64,000 nt of DNA from Prostheceraeus crozeri (GCA_907163375.1 CAJQUW010003405.1:1-64000); one strand, 5' to 3'; shown: positions 51,103-62,431, counted from the first letter of the stretch. The notes: generated by a model from the sequence alone, not told the origin. Numbers and translations are program-made.

Positions 51103-51790
51103 ATGCCACGTCAATTGAGCCCTGCTATCCGCGAACAAATAATTGCTCTTCACTCTCATACTAACAAGTCCCGCCGTGAAAATGCAGGTGATCTCAAACT
51201 CGGGAGCAGCACTGTATCGAAAATAATCAAACTTTACAACGAAAAGGGTTCCGTTTCTCCACATTGGGGTTGTGGTAGACCAAGAACTACAAGTCCTACA
51301 ACTGACCGAAGTATCAAACGTTTTCAAAAGTTTTGCGCAATCCATTCATCGCTGCTGGAAAATTGACATAGTCTTTTCAACCCCTACTTGAAGACTTGTC
51401 AGTCAGAACAGTTCAACATCTCGGAAGCCAGTTCGGAAGACTCTCGTCACTGTCAGAATGCGGAAAGATCATCTAAACGTTTGTCGCCAACATCAACATT
51501 GGACGGACAATGAATGGAAAGATGTGATGTTCAGTGACGAAACAACATTCTAAAAAATAACTGTACTCCGCACGGTTATCGAAGACTTCCTGGTGAATCT
51601 CCGTTGAATCCTCGGGACACGTGTGAAACGGTCAAACATTCTCCCGGTGTTCTGGTATGGGGATGTTTCTGCTCTCAAGGCCGTGGGAAATTAGCCTTTC
51701 TTGAAACTGGGCAGAAGATGAACAGTGAACATTATGTGTCAATTCAGGAGGACAAACTTGCTCGTAATTCCAAGATATTTCAGTAGGACA
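51103..51790 (+). pseudogene. Degenerate Tc1-like transposase
   Basis: The N-terminal HTH (MPRQLSPAIREQIIALHSHT, KLGSSTVSKIIKLYNEKG) and the GRPRTTSPTTDRSIKR linker are open to 51366. Then come broken stretches with VMFSDETTF (first catalytic Asp, near 51525), GVLVWGCF and GKLAFLE (51640-51700), and DNALC after a stop (second Asp, near 51788). No intact frame remains. Confidence 0.8.
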
Positions 51791-52079
51791 ACGCCCTGTG
51801 CCTACTCGTAAACAGATCATACCCTTTTGTAACCGTGAAATGGGGAAAATGAACAAATTGATAACATTTATAAAGGCTTACATAGCCACTAAAAAGTTAT
51901 CAATTAGTTTAATATAAGTTGATATAGAGAAATATCATTCTTCATTATTGAATGAAGAATAAATGTGAGAAAATATAAAAATTCTCTTTTTTACTATAGT
52001 GATTAAGCAATAATTTGAGTTGTAGAACAGGAAACTTAAAAAATTTCAAGAGCGTCAATACTTTTGCGGTATCAGTACT

Positions 52080-52610
52080 CATGAAATTTAATGCGCATTC
52101 ATGAGATTTTTAGAGAGCTCCTGAGATTATGATGGTATCTCATAAGATAAGTATCATGGTATTCTCATAAGAAAATATTTAACTCATGATGTTCTCATGA
52201 TGCTTTGATGAGAACATAATGATTCGCAATGAGAGCATTCATCAGGATAATATCACATGATGCGTTCATGGGAAAATCATGGGTATTCATGAGTTATTTT
52301 GTAAAAATGAGTTTATAAGTAGTGAGGTATGCATGCCAACCTCTAAAGAAAGAGCTATAAGAAAGCTTATTCAATCGATAGATATCTCCAAGTGCAGTTA
52401 ATAAAGGATAAAAAGCAAAAAGATAGAATATATCATAGCGATGTGCAACAGCACTCTTGATATGATGCATATACTGTATAATTTGACTTCACAATTATCA
52501 TTACTACGCAAGATGTTGAAAATAGACATATATACAATCACAGCTCAATATCTTATTATAATGAATAACGATTGCCAATGCTGAAATAGTATAGTGGACA
52601 TGGCTTAAGG
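52080..52610. repeat. Second copy of the CTCATGA-rich MITE
   Basis: The interior matches 37868-38350: CTCATGAAATTTA.TGCG, GTAGT(A/G)AGGTATGCATGC, AGAAAGCTTATTCAATCGAT, AATAAAGGATAAAAAGCAAA. The TCCCTCACG ends are not preserved. Confidence 0.78.
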
Positions 52611-52736
52611 ATAAAGTCAAGAAAATCAGTTCGATGGCAAAGTTCATAGGTTCAGGCATAGAGTACTGATCTGTTCCGTTCATTAGACAAAGTTATTGTT
52701 TTCTCTAATTAAAATAGATACCAAAATCGTTGCAAA

Positions 52737-52973
52737 ATGCGATACATTGGCGCTACCAAACGTCTTTTAGCCATCCGTGTTAGTGAGCATTTAAAAGATT
52801 ATCCATGGTCTACTGAAATCTCTATGCATGCTCATACACCAAAGCCAGAAAATTTCACTGTCGTTGGTCAGTCAAAGTATCTGTTGATTTTGGAATCTAT
52901 TTTAATTAAAGAAAACAATAACATTCTGTCTAATGAACGGAACAGATCATTACCTCTATGTCTGAACCTATGA
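52737..52973 (+). pseudogene. Penelope-like GIY-YIG endonuclease C-terminus
   Basis: MRYIGATKRLLAIRVSEHLK matches the YIG-x(8-10)-R motif of GIY-YIG nucleases as used by Penelope-like elements. LLILESILIKENN carries the conserved Glu. The fragment is open for 78 codons, but the RT is missing. Confidence 0.75.
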
Positions 52974-53094
52974 ACTTTGCCATCGAACTGATTTTATTGA
53001 TTTTATCTTAAATTGTAAGTATAAACTGCTTGCTTCTATCTTTTAATTTGTATATAAACCATTTTTCTTTATTGTTAATTTGATGAAACCTCCA

Positions 53095-53127
53095 CTGAAG
53101 ATGGAATAAAGCATTCCGAAACATGTC
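53095..53127 (+). ncRNA. Hammerhead-like core in the Penelope 3' region
   Basis: CTGAAGA, a stem GGAAT-AAAGC-ATTCC, then GAAA and CATGTC follow the hammerhead order with the permitted variable base in CUGANGA. Stem I is not convincingly formed, so it may be a decayed ribozyme. Confidence 0.45.
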
Positions 53128-53182
53128 CGTTTGAAGGAGTATTTGTGTGTTTTTTCTTTTTTGCCGTCATCAGTGCAGTATA

Positions 53183-54191
53183 CACTGTAAATCGCTGTAT
53201 ACGAAAATTACATACAAACATATACCAAAATTACATGCAATTTGAAACTAACATCTGATACCAGATTCTCGTATGTTTACAGAGATCTGGTATGTTTTTC
53301 ATACCACATCTCACTTACTTTCGTATGTGATTGGTATGTAGCGATACGAACTATTCTATCTGTGATTGGCTGTTTTACACTGAACTACGAATTGTTGGTA
53401 TGTTTTAATTCGAGACCCGATGCAAATTCATCCTTATTCGTATGCCTCTGGTATGTATTTGGTATGTGCAGCTTTAAGTCACACAGCAAAAAAATAAGTG
53501 TATTACATACTACTTCAAATAACTTTTTTCAGTAATACCAGTCGCGAATATTTTTTGTTTGATAAAGTGATATTTAGCTAGATTAGATTTATTGTGAATT
53601 ATGTGCCCCGCGAGATTGTCGTTGTTGCTACTTGTCTAACAACATTAACAGGACATTTATTTAGCTCTACTTTATGAGCTAAGTTGATTAACGTCAATTC
53701 ATTCAAACGATATCTTTCGTGCAATCATGTTGACCTATATATCTCAAACATAACTATTTTTGCGTTTAATGAATTATAATGTGTTTTTACTTCGGATTGA
53801 TAATATGCTTAATTCCAAAATTACATAATGCATAATTGTTGATGGTTGAATACTTATTGACTATTCACGAATTACCTTAGACTTACGTGTTTTAAAATCG
53901 AATTCAGTATTGTAAGTTTGACTCTTGAATGTCATTATCTAACTACTTACAGAACAGTAGTAACAATAGTGTGATCTTTATTGACAAAAGTCCTTAAATC
54001 AACATACTTTGGACATGATTTATGCTTTCTTTTAACATTGTACTGGTATGGCTTTAGTATGTAAAGCATACCACATTTAAAAAAACATACGAAAAGCATA
54101 CAAATATATACCAAGAGAATACAGAAATATACCAAAAAAAATTTTGTATGCATCCTCCGTATGTGATTTTGCTAATGAGCGATTTACAGTG
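53183..54191. mobile_element. CACTGTAAA-type MITE (1,009 bp)
   Basis: Ends CACTGTAAATCGCTG and CACTGTAAATCGCTC (inverse) are flanked by TA on both sides. The interior is rich in ATACCA/TGGTAT words and non-coding. Confidence 0.82.
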
Positions 54192-54318
54192 TACCTTATT
54201 GTAAAGAATCAGTAAATCAGATGCAGATAAATCGTTACCCGACCTCCAGACATCTACAATTAATGAAATAATTCTAATCTTTTTCTCGTGGCTCGGGTTC
54301 AAAATTTGAGAATCTATA

Positions 54319-54748
54319 CTGTAAACCGTAAACCGACAATTATCCTACAAAATTGCTGACAAAATCAACCGACGATTGTTACCTCCAATATCCTGCGATA
54401 TCTGACGAATTTGTAGGTTCTCCACCGACATCGAAACAGGTGCTTTGTGTGCAAGCTAACTAAACAAAAACTGTTGATTATTGATCGACTTTTTCGCTTA
54501 GTGATTACTTGACTTTTGGGCAATCTGCATTATTGTGTGCCAAAACCATGATCTATTTTGACATCATTTAATTAATTACTTACATTTTTGATTAAATTTA
54601 AGCTATAATTCATTGCTATTCATTTTGTCGCTTTTTGTCAGATATTGTAGGTGTTCAGTGGCAATCATCCTACAAGAACTAACAATGACCGACAAAATGG
54701 ATTTTGTAGGAAAAATGTCTGTCAATTGTCAGTCAACGGTTTACAGTG
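54319..54748. mobile_element. CACTGTAAACCG MITE, copy 1
   Basis: About 430 bp, inverted relative to the copy at 55130-55560. Termini (CA)CTGTAAACCG with TA flanks; the left CA is lost. It contains TCCTACAAAAT(C/T) near both ends. Confidence 0.82.
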
Positions 54749-54754
54749 TAATGA

Positions 54755-55003
54755 GCAGATGGTCGTCAGTTGATTTGTAATGCGCTTGCGGCCACATTGA
54801 GTCTTCAATGACTTCGCACATTCAGTTTCTTTGTAACGCTGCACAGCTCTACCAAATACACATTTAGATAAATTCAATGCATCGACCAATTGCCGAATGC
54901 ACCTCTCGGAATGATCGACGAGAGTCACAATTTGCAAGCACAGCTCGTCAGCTAGATTGCTTATTTTATCACAGAATGGACTAAACTTCCACGAGAGCTT
55001 CAT
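54755..55003 (-). pseudogene. Transposase HTH fragment between two MITE copies
   Basis: The minus frame reads LADELCLQIVTLVDHSERCI, LNLSKCVFGRAVQRYKET and AKSLKTQCGRKRITN, typical of the HTH plus basic linker of Tc1-like transposases. No catalytic part is present. It lies exactly between MITE copies at 54748 and 55130. Confidence 0.6.
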
Positions 55004-55540
55004 GTTAATAATAATTCTTTATTCATTCCAAACATTGGACAAAATAACTCAAAAATCTCATGAAGATGAAGATGAGAACTTTGTAGAAAAGTTTACAGAC
55101 CTACTTCCATACAATTTGGTTCTACAATACACTGTAAACCGTTGACTGACAATTGACAGACATTTATCCTACAAAATCTATTTTGTTGGTCAATGTTAGT
55201 TCTTGTAGGATGATTGCCACTGAACACCTACAATATCTGACAAAAAGCGACAAAATGAATAGAAATGAATTATAACTAAAATTCAATCAAAAATGTAGGT
55301 AATTAATTAAATGATGTCAAAATAAATCATGGTTTTGCCACACAATAATACAGATTGCCCAAAATTCAAGCAATCACTAATCGAAAAAATCAATCAATAT
55401 TCAACAGTTTTTGTTTAGTTAATTTGCATACAAAGCATCTGTTTCGATGTCGGTGGAGAACCTACAAATTCGTCGGATATCGCAGGATATTGGAGGTGAC
55501 AATCGTCGGTTGATTTTGTCAGTAATTTTGTAGGATAATT
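54990..55540. repeat. Segmental duplication, copy 1 (partner 56548-57086)
   Basis: About 540 bp are nearly identical to 56548-57086. They include 140 bp of flanking sequence (CCACGAGAGCTTCATGTTAA and on) plus most of a CACTGTAAACCG MITE. Confidence 0.9.
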
Positions 55541-55560
55541 GTCGTTCTACGGTAACAGTG
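55130..55560. mobile_element. CACTGTAAACCG MITE, copy 2 (431 bp)
   Basis: The left end CACTGTAAACCGTTGACTG and the right end GTAACAGTG are flanked by TA at 55128-55129 and 55561-55562. It has the same family and length as copy 1, in opposite orientation. Confidence 0.85.
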
Positions 55561-55600
55561 TAGGCGGCAGCTCGACAGTGTCTAAAGCGGACGTATTTTC

Positions 55601-55990
55601 TTATCTCAAAAAATTCTGACAGAGGATGTAAGTCAACGTTGCTGGAAATCTTATTGATGAGGTTGACACAGGTCTTGTTGATATTGTTATGTAGAGATGG
55701 CTGATTCTCGACGTTCTCCTGGCAACACGGTCGAGGTGGTCCAATTTAACAAAATTCTTCTGCTTGATATCACACATCACAGGCCAACAGTATGTTATAT
55801 GGCACAACACTAGAGTCCTATACGCCTGCCAAATCAAGGAAGGGACATTACAATTAAATTTCAATTTTTTACCAGAGAGAGACTACGACAACACTTGCTA
55901 TATAAGGCTGAAAATTGCCTGTCCCAATTGAGGTTGGCAGAAAAAATGACTCCAAGAATTTTAACATGATCGACCTGATCAAGAGCTTGA
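55601..55990 (-). pseudogene. LINE RT thumb fragment
   Basis: The minus strand reads HVKILGVIFSANLNWDRQFS, then after a one-base slip near 55867 LIWQAYRTLVLCHITYCWPV and LDHLDRVARRTSRIS. These are the post-catalytic thumb of a LINE RT. Palm motifs are absent. Confidence 0.7.
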
Positions 55991-56204
55991 AGCATTCAAA
56001 ATTGAATTTTGAATCAATTGTGGCAATAATAGTTACTATAGTGACTAGATTGAACATTCAAATGTTGTTGTTTACTTTTGATAACAATGGCGCCGGAGGA
56101 AAGGTCTGGACGGACAACTATCATAAATGCATAATTCACTTAAAAAATATCACTGTCCCACTTAATTTTGAACACACTGTACATGTTTGCGTTTTACACG
56201 ACGC

Positions 56205-56430
56205 TCGCAGTGTAGTCCGGCAGCCAGATCGAGTTTCTGCAGGGTACGAGGCCGAAACTGAGACTTTCACAGAATGATGTACACCCTATGCCTACTACGA
56301 ATCTGCACGTCTGCCAAGTTCTAGCTGGCTCCCCTTCTTGTCAGACAGGATAAAATAAAAACACATGTACATCCAATGGGACGCAGATTGCATTTTTTGG
56401 TTAAAATGAAATTTTCTATGATTTCTCTGA
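56205..56430 (+). repeat. Dispersed repeat B, copy 1
   Basis: CCGGCAGCCAGA, GACGAGGCCGAAA-like words, CTATGCCTACTACGAAT and TGCACGTCTGCC occur in the same order at 62775-62990. Class unknown. Confidence 0.8.
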
Positions 56431-56687
56431 TTAAACGAAACGTACTAAGCACAAAGTCATAATTTTTGACATGGAATATCTTCGGGTCATTTCCTATGAT
56501 GAACATGTGCTTTTATCATGCATCTAATCGGTAATGCATGTACTTACCACGAGAGCTTCATGTTAATAATAATTCTTTATTCATTCCAAACATTGGACAA
56601 AATAACTCAAAAATCTCATGAAGATGAAGATGAGAACTTTGTAGAAAAGTTTACAGACCTACTTCCATACAATTTGGTTCTACAATA

Positions 56688-57086
56688 CACTGTAAACCGT
56701 TGACTGACAATTGACAGACATTTATCCTACAAAATCCATTTTGTCGGTCATTGTTAGTTCTTGTAGGATGATTGCCACTGAACACCTACAATATCTGACA
56801 AAAAGCGACAAAATGAATAGAAATGAATTATAACTAAAATTCAATCAAAAATGTAGGTAATTAATTAAATGATGTCAAAATAAATCATGGTTTTGCCACA
56901 CAATAATACAGATTGCCCAAAATTCAAGCAATCACTAATCGAAAAAATCAATCAATATTCAACAGTTTTTGTTTAGTTAATTTGCATACAAAGCATCTGT
57001 TTCGATGTCGGTGGAGAACCTACAAATTCGTCGGATATCGCAGGATATTGGAGGTGACAATCGTCGGTCGATTTTGTCAGTAATTT
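56688..57086. mobile_element. CACTGTAAACCG MITE, copy 3, truncated
   Basis: This is the second half of the segmental duplication. The right terminus is missing and the sequence passes into a Penelope RT fragment. Confidence 0.85.
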
Positions 57087-57310
57087 GGCTTAGCATTCAA
57101 GCAGGTTAGGGGCATTCCTATGGGGGGAAATTGCAGCCCTATGTTAGCTGATTTGTTTTTGTGCCACTGTGAATTCGTTTTTATGAAATCGTTAGTGTCG
57201 AACAAGAAATTCGGATTAGCTAGATTGATGTCTTGCACCACGTCCACACGTTACATCGATGATATATGTCTTTTCAATTATAAACACTCCGTGCCATGTC
57301 ATTCCTAAGA
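57087..57310 (+). pseudogene. Penelope-like RT fragment
   Basis: GIPMGGNCSPMLADLFLCHC followed by FMKSL and TRYIDDICLFN (57108-57275) are the RT palm motifs in Penelope style (GIPMG..csPLLADLF, RYIDD). Nothing upstream or downstream is open. Confidence 0.75.
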
Positions 57311-57629
57311 TGAACATCATCTATCACATTCAAATCACCAGTAATCACCAATGACCGAAAGGAGCGTAAATAAAATCGGGTTTACTAGAACAAATACAAG
57401 CAGAAGTTGAAATATTAGATATGTCGGACAACGACAAACTCGATAACAATCTACTGTAATTGCAAATACGCAACGATATCGGTTTCACAAGTTTGTAAAA
57501 TATTCTAGGAGGGTGTGCACTTTGGACCTTGTCAGGCAATGTGGGCGTTAACCAAAGCGGTTGAAGCGATCCCATGTGTTCAGTTACTGAGAATATAGTG
57601 TTTTTTGATAGTTTTTAAATGTTAAAAAT

Positions 57630-57815
57630 TCTTCTGAAATAGATTTTAAATTTTCTGAATTTCATTTTAAATGTTCTGAATATGACTTTAAAATTTCTGA
57701 ATTTGATTTAAAAATTTCTGAATTTCATTTTAATACTTCTGAAATTGATTTTAACATTTCTGAATTTGACTTTAAAATTTCTGAATTTCATTTTAAAACT
57801 TCTGAACTTGAGATT
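57630..57815. repeat. 21-bp minisatellite upstream of the GPCR
   Basis: About nine units built on ATTTCTGAATTT(C/G)A(T/C)TTTAAA follow each other with small variations. It ends about 360 bp upstream of the receptor start. Confidence 0.85.
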
Positions 57816-58177
57816 AAAAAGGTGTAGTGCATTACGCAGCATGGTGATGTGACATGTGTTCTCACGTTGCAGTGTAGTTACATGTCGTACTTGTTTGCGC
57901 TCCATACGACGTTAGAAGGGCAACACAAAACACCCAGACCGTGATGTGATACAGCCTATGAAGCATAGGATTTGTACGGTTGCATGTGTGAGAATTTCTC
58001 TCTCATATCCGTCAAAATCTATTGTTAGTTAACTTGTCAAGAAAGTAATTGGGAAAATTTAATTTCGAACTCTTCGAATTACTGCTCGCTACTAAATTAC
58101 TGAGAATTCTCATTGGCTTATTCCTCCACTTATATTGAATATTCACTCAAATGTCACACACACTGAAGCTTTGAATC

Positions 58178-59254
58178 ATGATGAGTAACCAGACCAGTAC
58201 CGCTGCAATAAACTCTTCATCTACCAACCCTGCAGTAACAGCACCTGCAATGGTATTACCTCCGTTCCCAATGTATCTCACTGCCATGCTTAGCTTTCAA
58301 GAATACGGAATGCCGGTCATCATGATCTTCTCTATCATCGGCTCCCTCTTTGTCTTCATCACACTTTCCTGCAACAGAAGACAAACTGAACTCCCAATCA
58401 CCACCACTATCGCTATGAGCACACTGATCATGATGGATATCATCTATCTCCTCCTTTCCACCTATATTCAGATCAAAATGACCATCAGCCTGCGCACAAA
58501 CTTTCCTTCAGTCTCTCCAGCAGCCGTCTGTTTCACGGTAAAGATCGTGAAGACGACAACATCGTCTGTGCAAGGATATCTTCAATGTATTATCTCTATT
58601 GAGAGAGTCCTGGCAATCGCAGTGCCTTTGAAGGTTAAGCAGCTCGTGAGCAGGAATCGAATGGTAATTGCAATCACTGTCATTACGGTCATCATTTTCA
58701 TCAGCCAATGCTTCTACTGCTTCTATGGATACTGGTATAACCCAGTGAGGAAGAATTGCGAATACAAAAATAAATTATTGATCGGAACAATGGACGCAGT
58801 CATTTACTGCGCTATCCCAAGCGTCATACTTTTCGCATCAACCATCATAATTCTTTCTCTGTTGATGAAAAGAAAACGAAAACAACTGGCGGTGTCTACA
58901 GCGAGTTCGAACAACTCGAATGAAGTGAAATTGGGACTGATCTTGGTCATCATGGATGTCCTTTACCTGTTGGGTTCTGTGACATACACTGCCTTTTGGT
59001 TTTTGTTGGGAGATCCAACGTCGGCAGTTGGATCGTCGTTCATTAACTTACTATTTTTCACGTCCTTCAGCATCTGTTTTGCGAAGCTGGGAGCCGTAAC
59101 GGACTGGATGATCTTGATTCTAATGGGAAGGAAACTGCGGTATGCGATGATGAATATATTTTGTCCGTGTATACAGAAGAAATTGAAGAAAAAGAACAGC
59201 ATAAAAACAACTTCAATGTCGATGTCTTCAACGCGTACAAGCCAACCACGATAG
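58178..59254 (+). CDS. Orphan class-A (rhodopsin-like) G-protein-coupled receptor, intronless
   Basis: The protein has 358 residues. The N-terminus is Ser/Thr/Asn-rich with N-glycosylation sites (NQT, NSS). Seven hydrophobic segments lie at about 43-64, 77-97, 112-140, 163-184, 203-230, 249-272 and 287-312. Cys in TM3 (PAAVCFTVK) can pair with the ECL2 Cys (RKNCEYKN). The DRY box is ERV in SIERVLAIAVPLK. The TM7 NPxxY motif is replaced by a TDWMILILMG stretch. A basic, Cys-containing (FCPCIQKK) membrane-proximal tail could be palmitoylated. The ligand is unknown. Two Met codons start the frame; I use the first. It is an intact host gene surrounded by repeats. Confidence 0.88.
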   Translation: MMSNQTSTAAINSSSTNPAVTAPAMVLPPFPMYLTAMLSFQEYGMPVIMIFSIIGSLFVFITLSCNRRQTELPITTTIAMSTLIMMDIIYLLLSTYIQIKMTISLRTNFPSVSPAAVCFTVKIVKTTTSSVQGYLQCIISIERVLAIAVPLKVKQLVSRNRMVIAITVITVIIFISQCFYCFYGYWYNPVRKNCEYKNKLLIGTMDAVIYCAIPSVILFASTIIILSLLMKRKRKQLAVSTASSNNSNEVKLGLILVIMDVLYLLGSVTYTAFWFLLGDPTSAVGSSFINLLFFTSFSICFAKLGAVTDWMILILMGRKLRYAMMNIFCPCIQKKLKKKNSIKTTSMSMSSTRTSQPR

Positions 59255-61944
59255 CGGATTCATGAACATTTCATTTCCTTCTTCCTCTCTTTTCCTTATT
59301 TCCTATATTTCGTTTTTCTGATGCTAACCAGTGGCGTCGCGTGCTCCCAGACCATAGGCCTTCGCTCCATAGTGGATTCCTATATTTCTGCAGCAGACAA
59401 CATGAACTGCATAAAAGAATTAATTTGACACTATCTTAATTTCAGTGAATTTTCGAACACTTGTACAGGTACATGAACATTCAAATCATGCTGGCATCCA
59501 TGACTGCAGAATGAAATGAAATGATGTGAGAAATAGATACTGATATTTAAATGAAAGGTACACTGAAGTCCTTGACTACCCAATGTTGACTATTCTGCAT
59601 GTGAATTGTGATTCACTATGAGTCCTATGTGACAGCCTCTTTTTCTGAACAGCCTCATAAGCATGCAATCCTAAGCTGATTGTTCGTCAACGCGACTCTT
59701 GTTTTCCCAAGATTTTAAACGTCAAATGACAATGAAAATGTGATGTTGTTTTCTCACATGACGCTTGATCACCTTGGTGAGATTACTATAGAGAACATTC
59801 ACTCTCGTGGAAGCTCTCGCCAACGCAAGACTTTGTTGTGTTTATTATAGCCTGTCAATCACTTACATGTTTCAAATTTAGGGCTGCTAAAATGTTTTTT
59901 GTCCTCCTCCTCATATTCTATCCCTTGAGAGTGGTTTAGTTTTTATTTCAATGCCATAAACTTCGTGTACGATGGCTAGAGTTTTCTGCATAATCCCTCG
60001 GACTGGCCGGTGTAGAAAATAACCTCTTTTGAAATCGCCGCCATAAACATAATAGCAGAATATGTCTTGAATCATTATCTCTGACTGAATCACTTCATGG
60101 CTTTCTCCTTTCTGCGGCTTCTAACCTTCCGATCTGACATTCAGCCATTGGTGAACGCAGACAGCGACGATTCAACGCGTCATCATCTTCTCCAAAATTT
60201 GGCGAAGCCACGAATAGGGAAAATTTGCGTCTCTCTCTATCTGAATCTAAGAATTTATAAATAGATTTCTCCTTACATCGTTGTAATGTAATTGATTCTT
60301 CGTTTATATCGGGAGAAGACGATCGAGTTAAGCGCACACGCTCCACATATCACACAAACACACAAATCTCAGTGATTTGCTGTGAACACATCCGCAGCGC
60401 ATTGTGTGATTTCTTGAAGATCCCTGCAGTTCACATGATAGTAGTGACTTGAAACGCTAAAGTGTGTGTAAAGGTGTAAACGTAAAGATGCTCTCAAACA
60501 CAAAAAATCAAAACTATTTGCACTTAAGTTATATGAACGTAAATAATTATTTTTGGGTATGCTGCGAAGGCCTCGCAGTCACGGAGATGACGCCACTGAT
60601 GCTAACCATCACATTATTTATCCTTGTCCCGCCTCTGTACTCAAAGGACTGAAACAAGGACTTGGTCTAGAGATGACGTTCCTCAATACTGATGGTCACG
60701 GCCAGAACTAGTCTCAAGGGGCAAGAAGATCAATTTTCAAATAAATGTAATGCAAATTCAAGCGTGAATTCTGACGAACCTGAAAGTTGACAACACATCA
60801 AACGTACGCAGTCAGTAAGTTCAGATCATTAAGAGTCAAACGGTGTGAATAATATCTCCATTTGACCAATTTATCGCAGAGAAAAATGGGACAATGGGAG
60901 CTAATGGGTTAACCCATTAGCTCCCATTGTTCCACTTGTGGAACAATTTTTTAAAATGATGCAATACATTCAAAATTTTATCACATTCTTTAACTGCCCT
61001 ACTACAGCACTTTGAACGTTTCATAGAATATATTTCATGCGCACTTTGAATTATCTGTATGTTTGTTTTATTGCAAGCGCAGATTGAAATTTTCAAATTC
61101 CGGCAATTTTCGATTCATTTTTCAATTGGATATCATCTGACATTGAACGAGCCGTGAGTAATTTTTCTTGTGTCATTTACTGTTCATAAGGTAGTTTATT
61201 AGATATTACCAGTCAGTTTCATGAAATGATATGTTATGTGTGTATGATGAAGTAAATAAGACAATGTTCCAATTGGGACCTTCTGACTATGGACTAGTTG
61301 CGTCGCCTTGTGTCGTGCATTTTTGATCTCTTAAATATCACTGATTAAATATCAGTCAACTGTCATGATTATTGCTATATTCCATTGTATTATTTTGTGT
61401 TGCTCTGCGTTGTATATTCTTCATCAGAGACAAGAATGTTTAAGGTAATTGTGCTGAAATACCTGGAAGTCAATGGAAAATCATAGTTCCAGAGGTGGTA
61501 GTACAAACCTGCCATCCATTCGCAAATTACTTACCCATAATTGATTGCAGCCCTTATTGGCATACTTGAACTGAAAAGATTCCGTGATAAAGCTGCATAT
61601 CAAAATTTCAAGACCCAGGATTCATTATTGAGAAATGTGCGAGGGAATTTCTGTAGAACGTCCCTCACAGAACAATGTGAAACAAAGCAATATAGTTCAT
61701 GGCATAGAGAATCGACTTTTCGCACCGTCTAAATTAGAGGGACGAGATCTGGTTGTGTACGAATTTGATAGGCACATGTAAGTGCAGTTGTCTCATAGAA
61801 GCATGACTGCTGCATCATGATGACCCCGTTGATGACTTTTCTTCGAGGATATTCACCTTGTTGGTACGACCAAAAATCTAAACGCTGTCATCGTTACGTG
61901 TGAACTATTGTATGGCCAACCACATATTGTATGAAGAGTAATTA
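59255..61944. other. Long non-coding stretch
   Basis: No supportable gene. A minus-strand frame at 60095-60346 could be an exon but has no domain or convincing splice site. A perfect 40-bp palindrome lies at 60891-60930. Confidence 0.45.
60891..60930. repeat. Perfect 40-bp palindrome
   Basis: ACAATGGGAGCTAATGGGTT is followed at once by its exact reverse complement, with no spacer. A second hairpin, TTCCACTTGTGGAA, lies just downstream (60930-60943). Confidence 0.92.
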
Positions 61945-62100
61945 ATGTTAAATGGCATCCTCATTTGAAGAATGGGAACAGACATGAAAAGCTACCATTT
62001 CATCCTAAATCAAGAATCATCAACAGGCCTAGTTTATATCTCACACCATCGACGCAACTCCCTATTTGAGGTTGGAGCCATGCCTAAGTCAATTTGTTAT
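61945..62100 (+). repeat. Dispersed repeat A, copy 2
   Basis: The homologue of 42865-43020, same orientation, located directly upstream of a CACTG-type MITE. Confidence 0.75.
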
Positions 62101-62153
62101 TTGCAATTGGCAAGTTACTAAAATTTCAACGTACATTCATTCATCAATGAATA

Positions 62154-62431
62154 CACTGCAAACTGTACGATACTAAAGCTACTTACGAAACCGATGTACC
62201 AAACGAGAATAAGAAAATGTACGAAAACACTTTTGTTCGTGCTCAAACACTGCGAAAGCGATTGGCTTTCCTATTAGTTAATAAAGATGTTCCAATAGGA
62301 AACCCAATCGCTTTCGTAGTGTATGAACGCAAACAATAGTGCTTTCGTACATTTTGTTATTTTCGTTTTGTACGTCGGTTTCGTATTCAAAATCGACCAA
62401 AATCAGCTTTTATACTTTACAGTTAACAGTG
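62154..62431. mobile_element. CACTG-type MITE (278 bp), complete
   Basis: Ends CACTGCAAACTGTA and CACTGTTAACTGTAAAG (inverse) are flanked by TA at 62152-62153 and 62432-62433. The internal palindrome GCGATTGGCTTTCCTATT... / AATAGGAAACCCAATCGC and the inverted ACGAAA.CACT..TTG words make most of it foldable. Confidence 0.85.

Larger units (their letters stand above)
52621..53150 (+). mobile_element. Penelope-like element, 5'-truncated, with inverted head
   Basis: It holds the GIY-YIG-like C-terminus (52737-52973) and 3' UTR. A ~65-bp segment (52622-52689) is the inverse of 52928-52996, with few mismatches. This inverted 5' head is typical of Penelope-like insertions. The 3' region contains a hammerhead-like core (53095-53127). 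Confidence 0.75.

Noticed and set aside
53183..54191. tRNA or protein gene within the ATACCA-rich region
   Set aside because: The region is a MITE with matching CACTGTAAATCGCT ends and TA flanks; open frames are low-complexity.
57708..57905. Minus-strand frame with seven-residue KFRNFKM-type repeats
   Set aside because: A 21-bp minisatellite automatically gives a heptad-repeat frame; no other evidence of a gene.
60095..60346. Minus-strand frame of 83 codons, possibly a first exon
   Set aside because: Composition is protein-like and a TATA-like word is nearby, but there is no domain, no clear donor and no partner exon.
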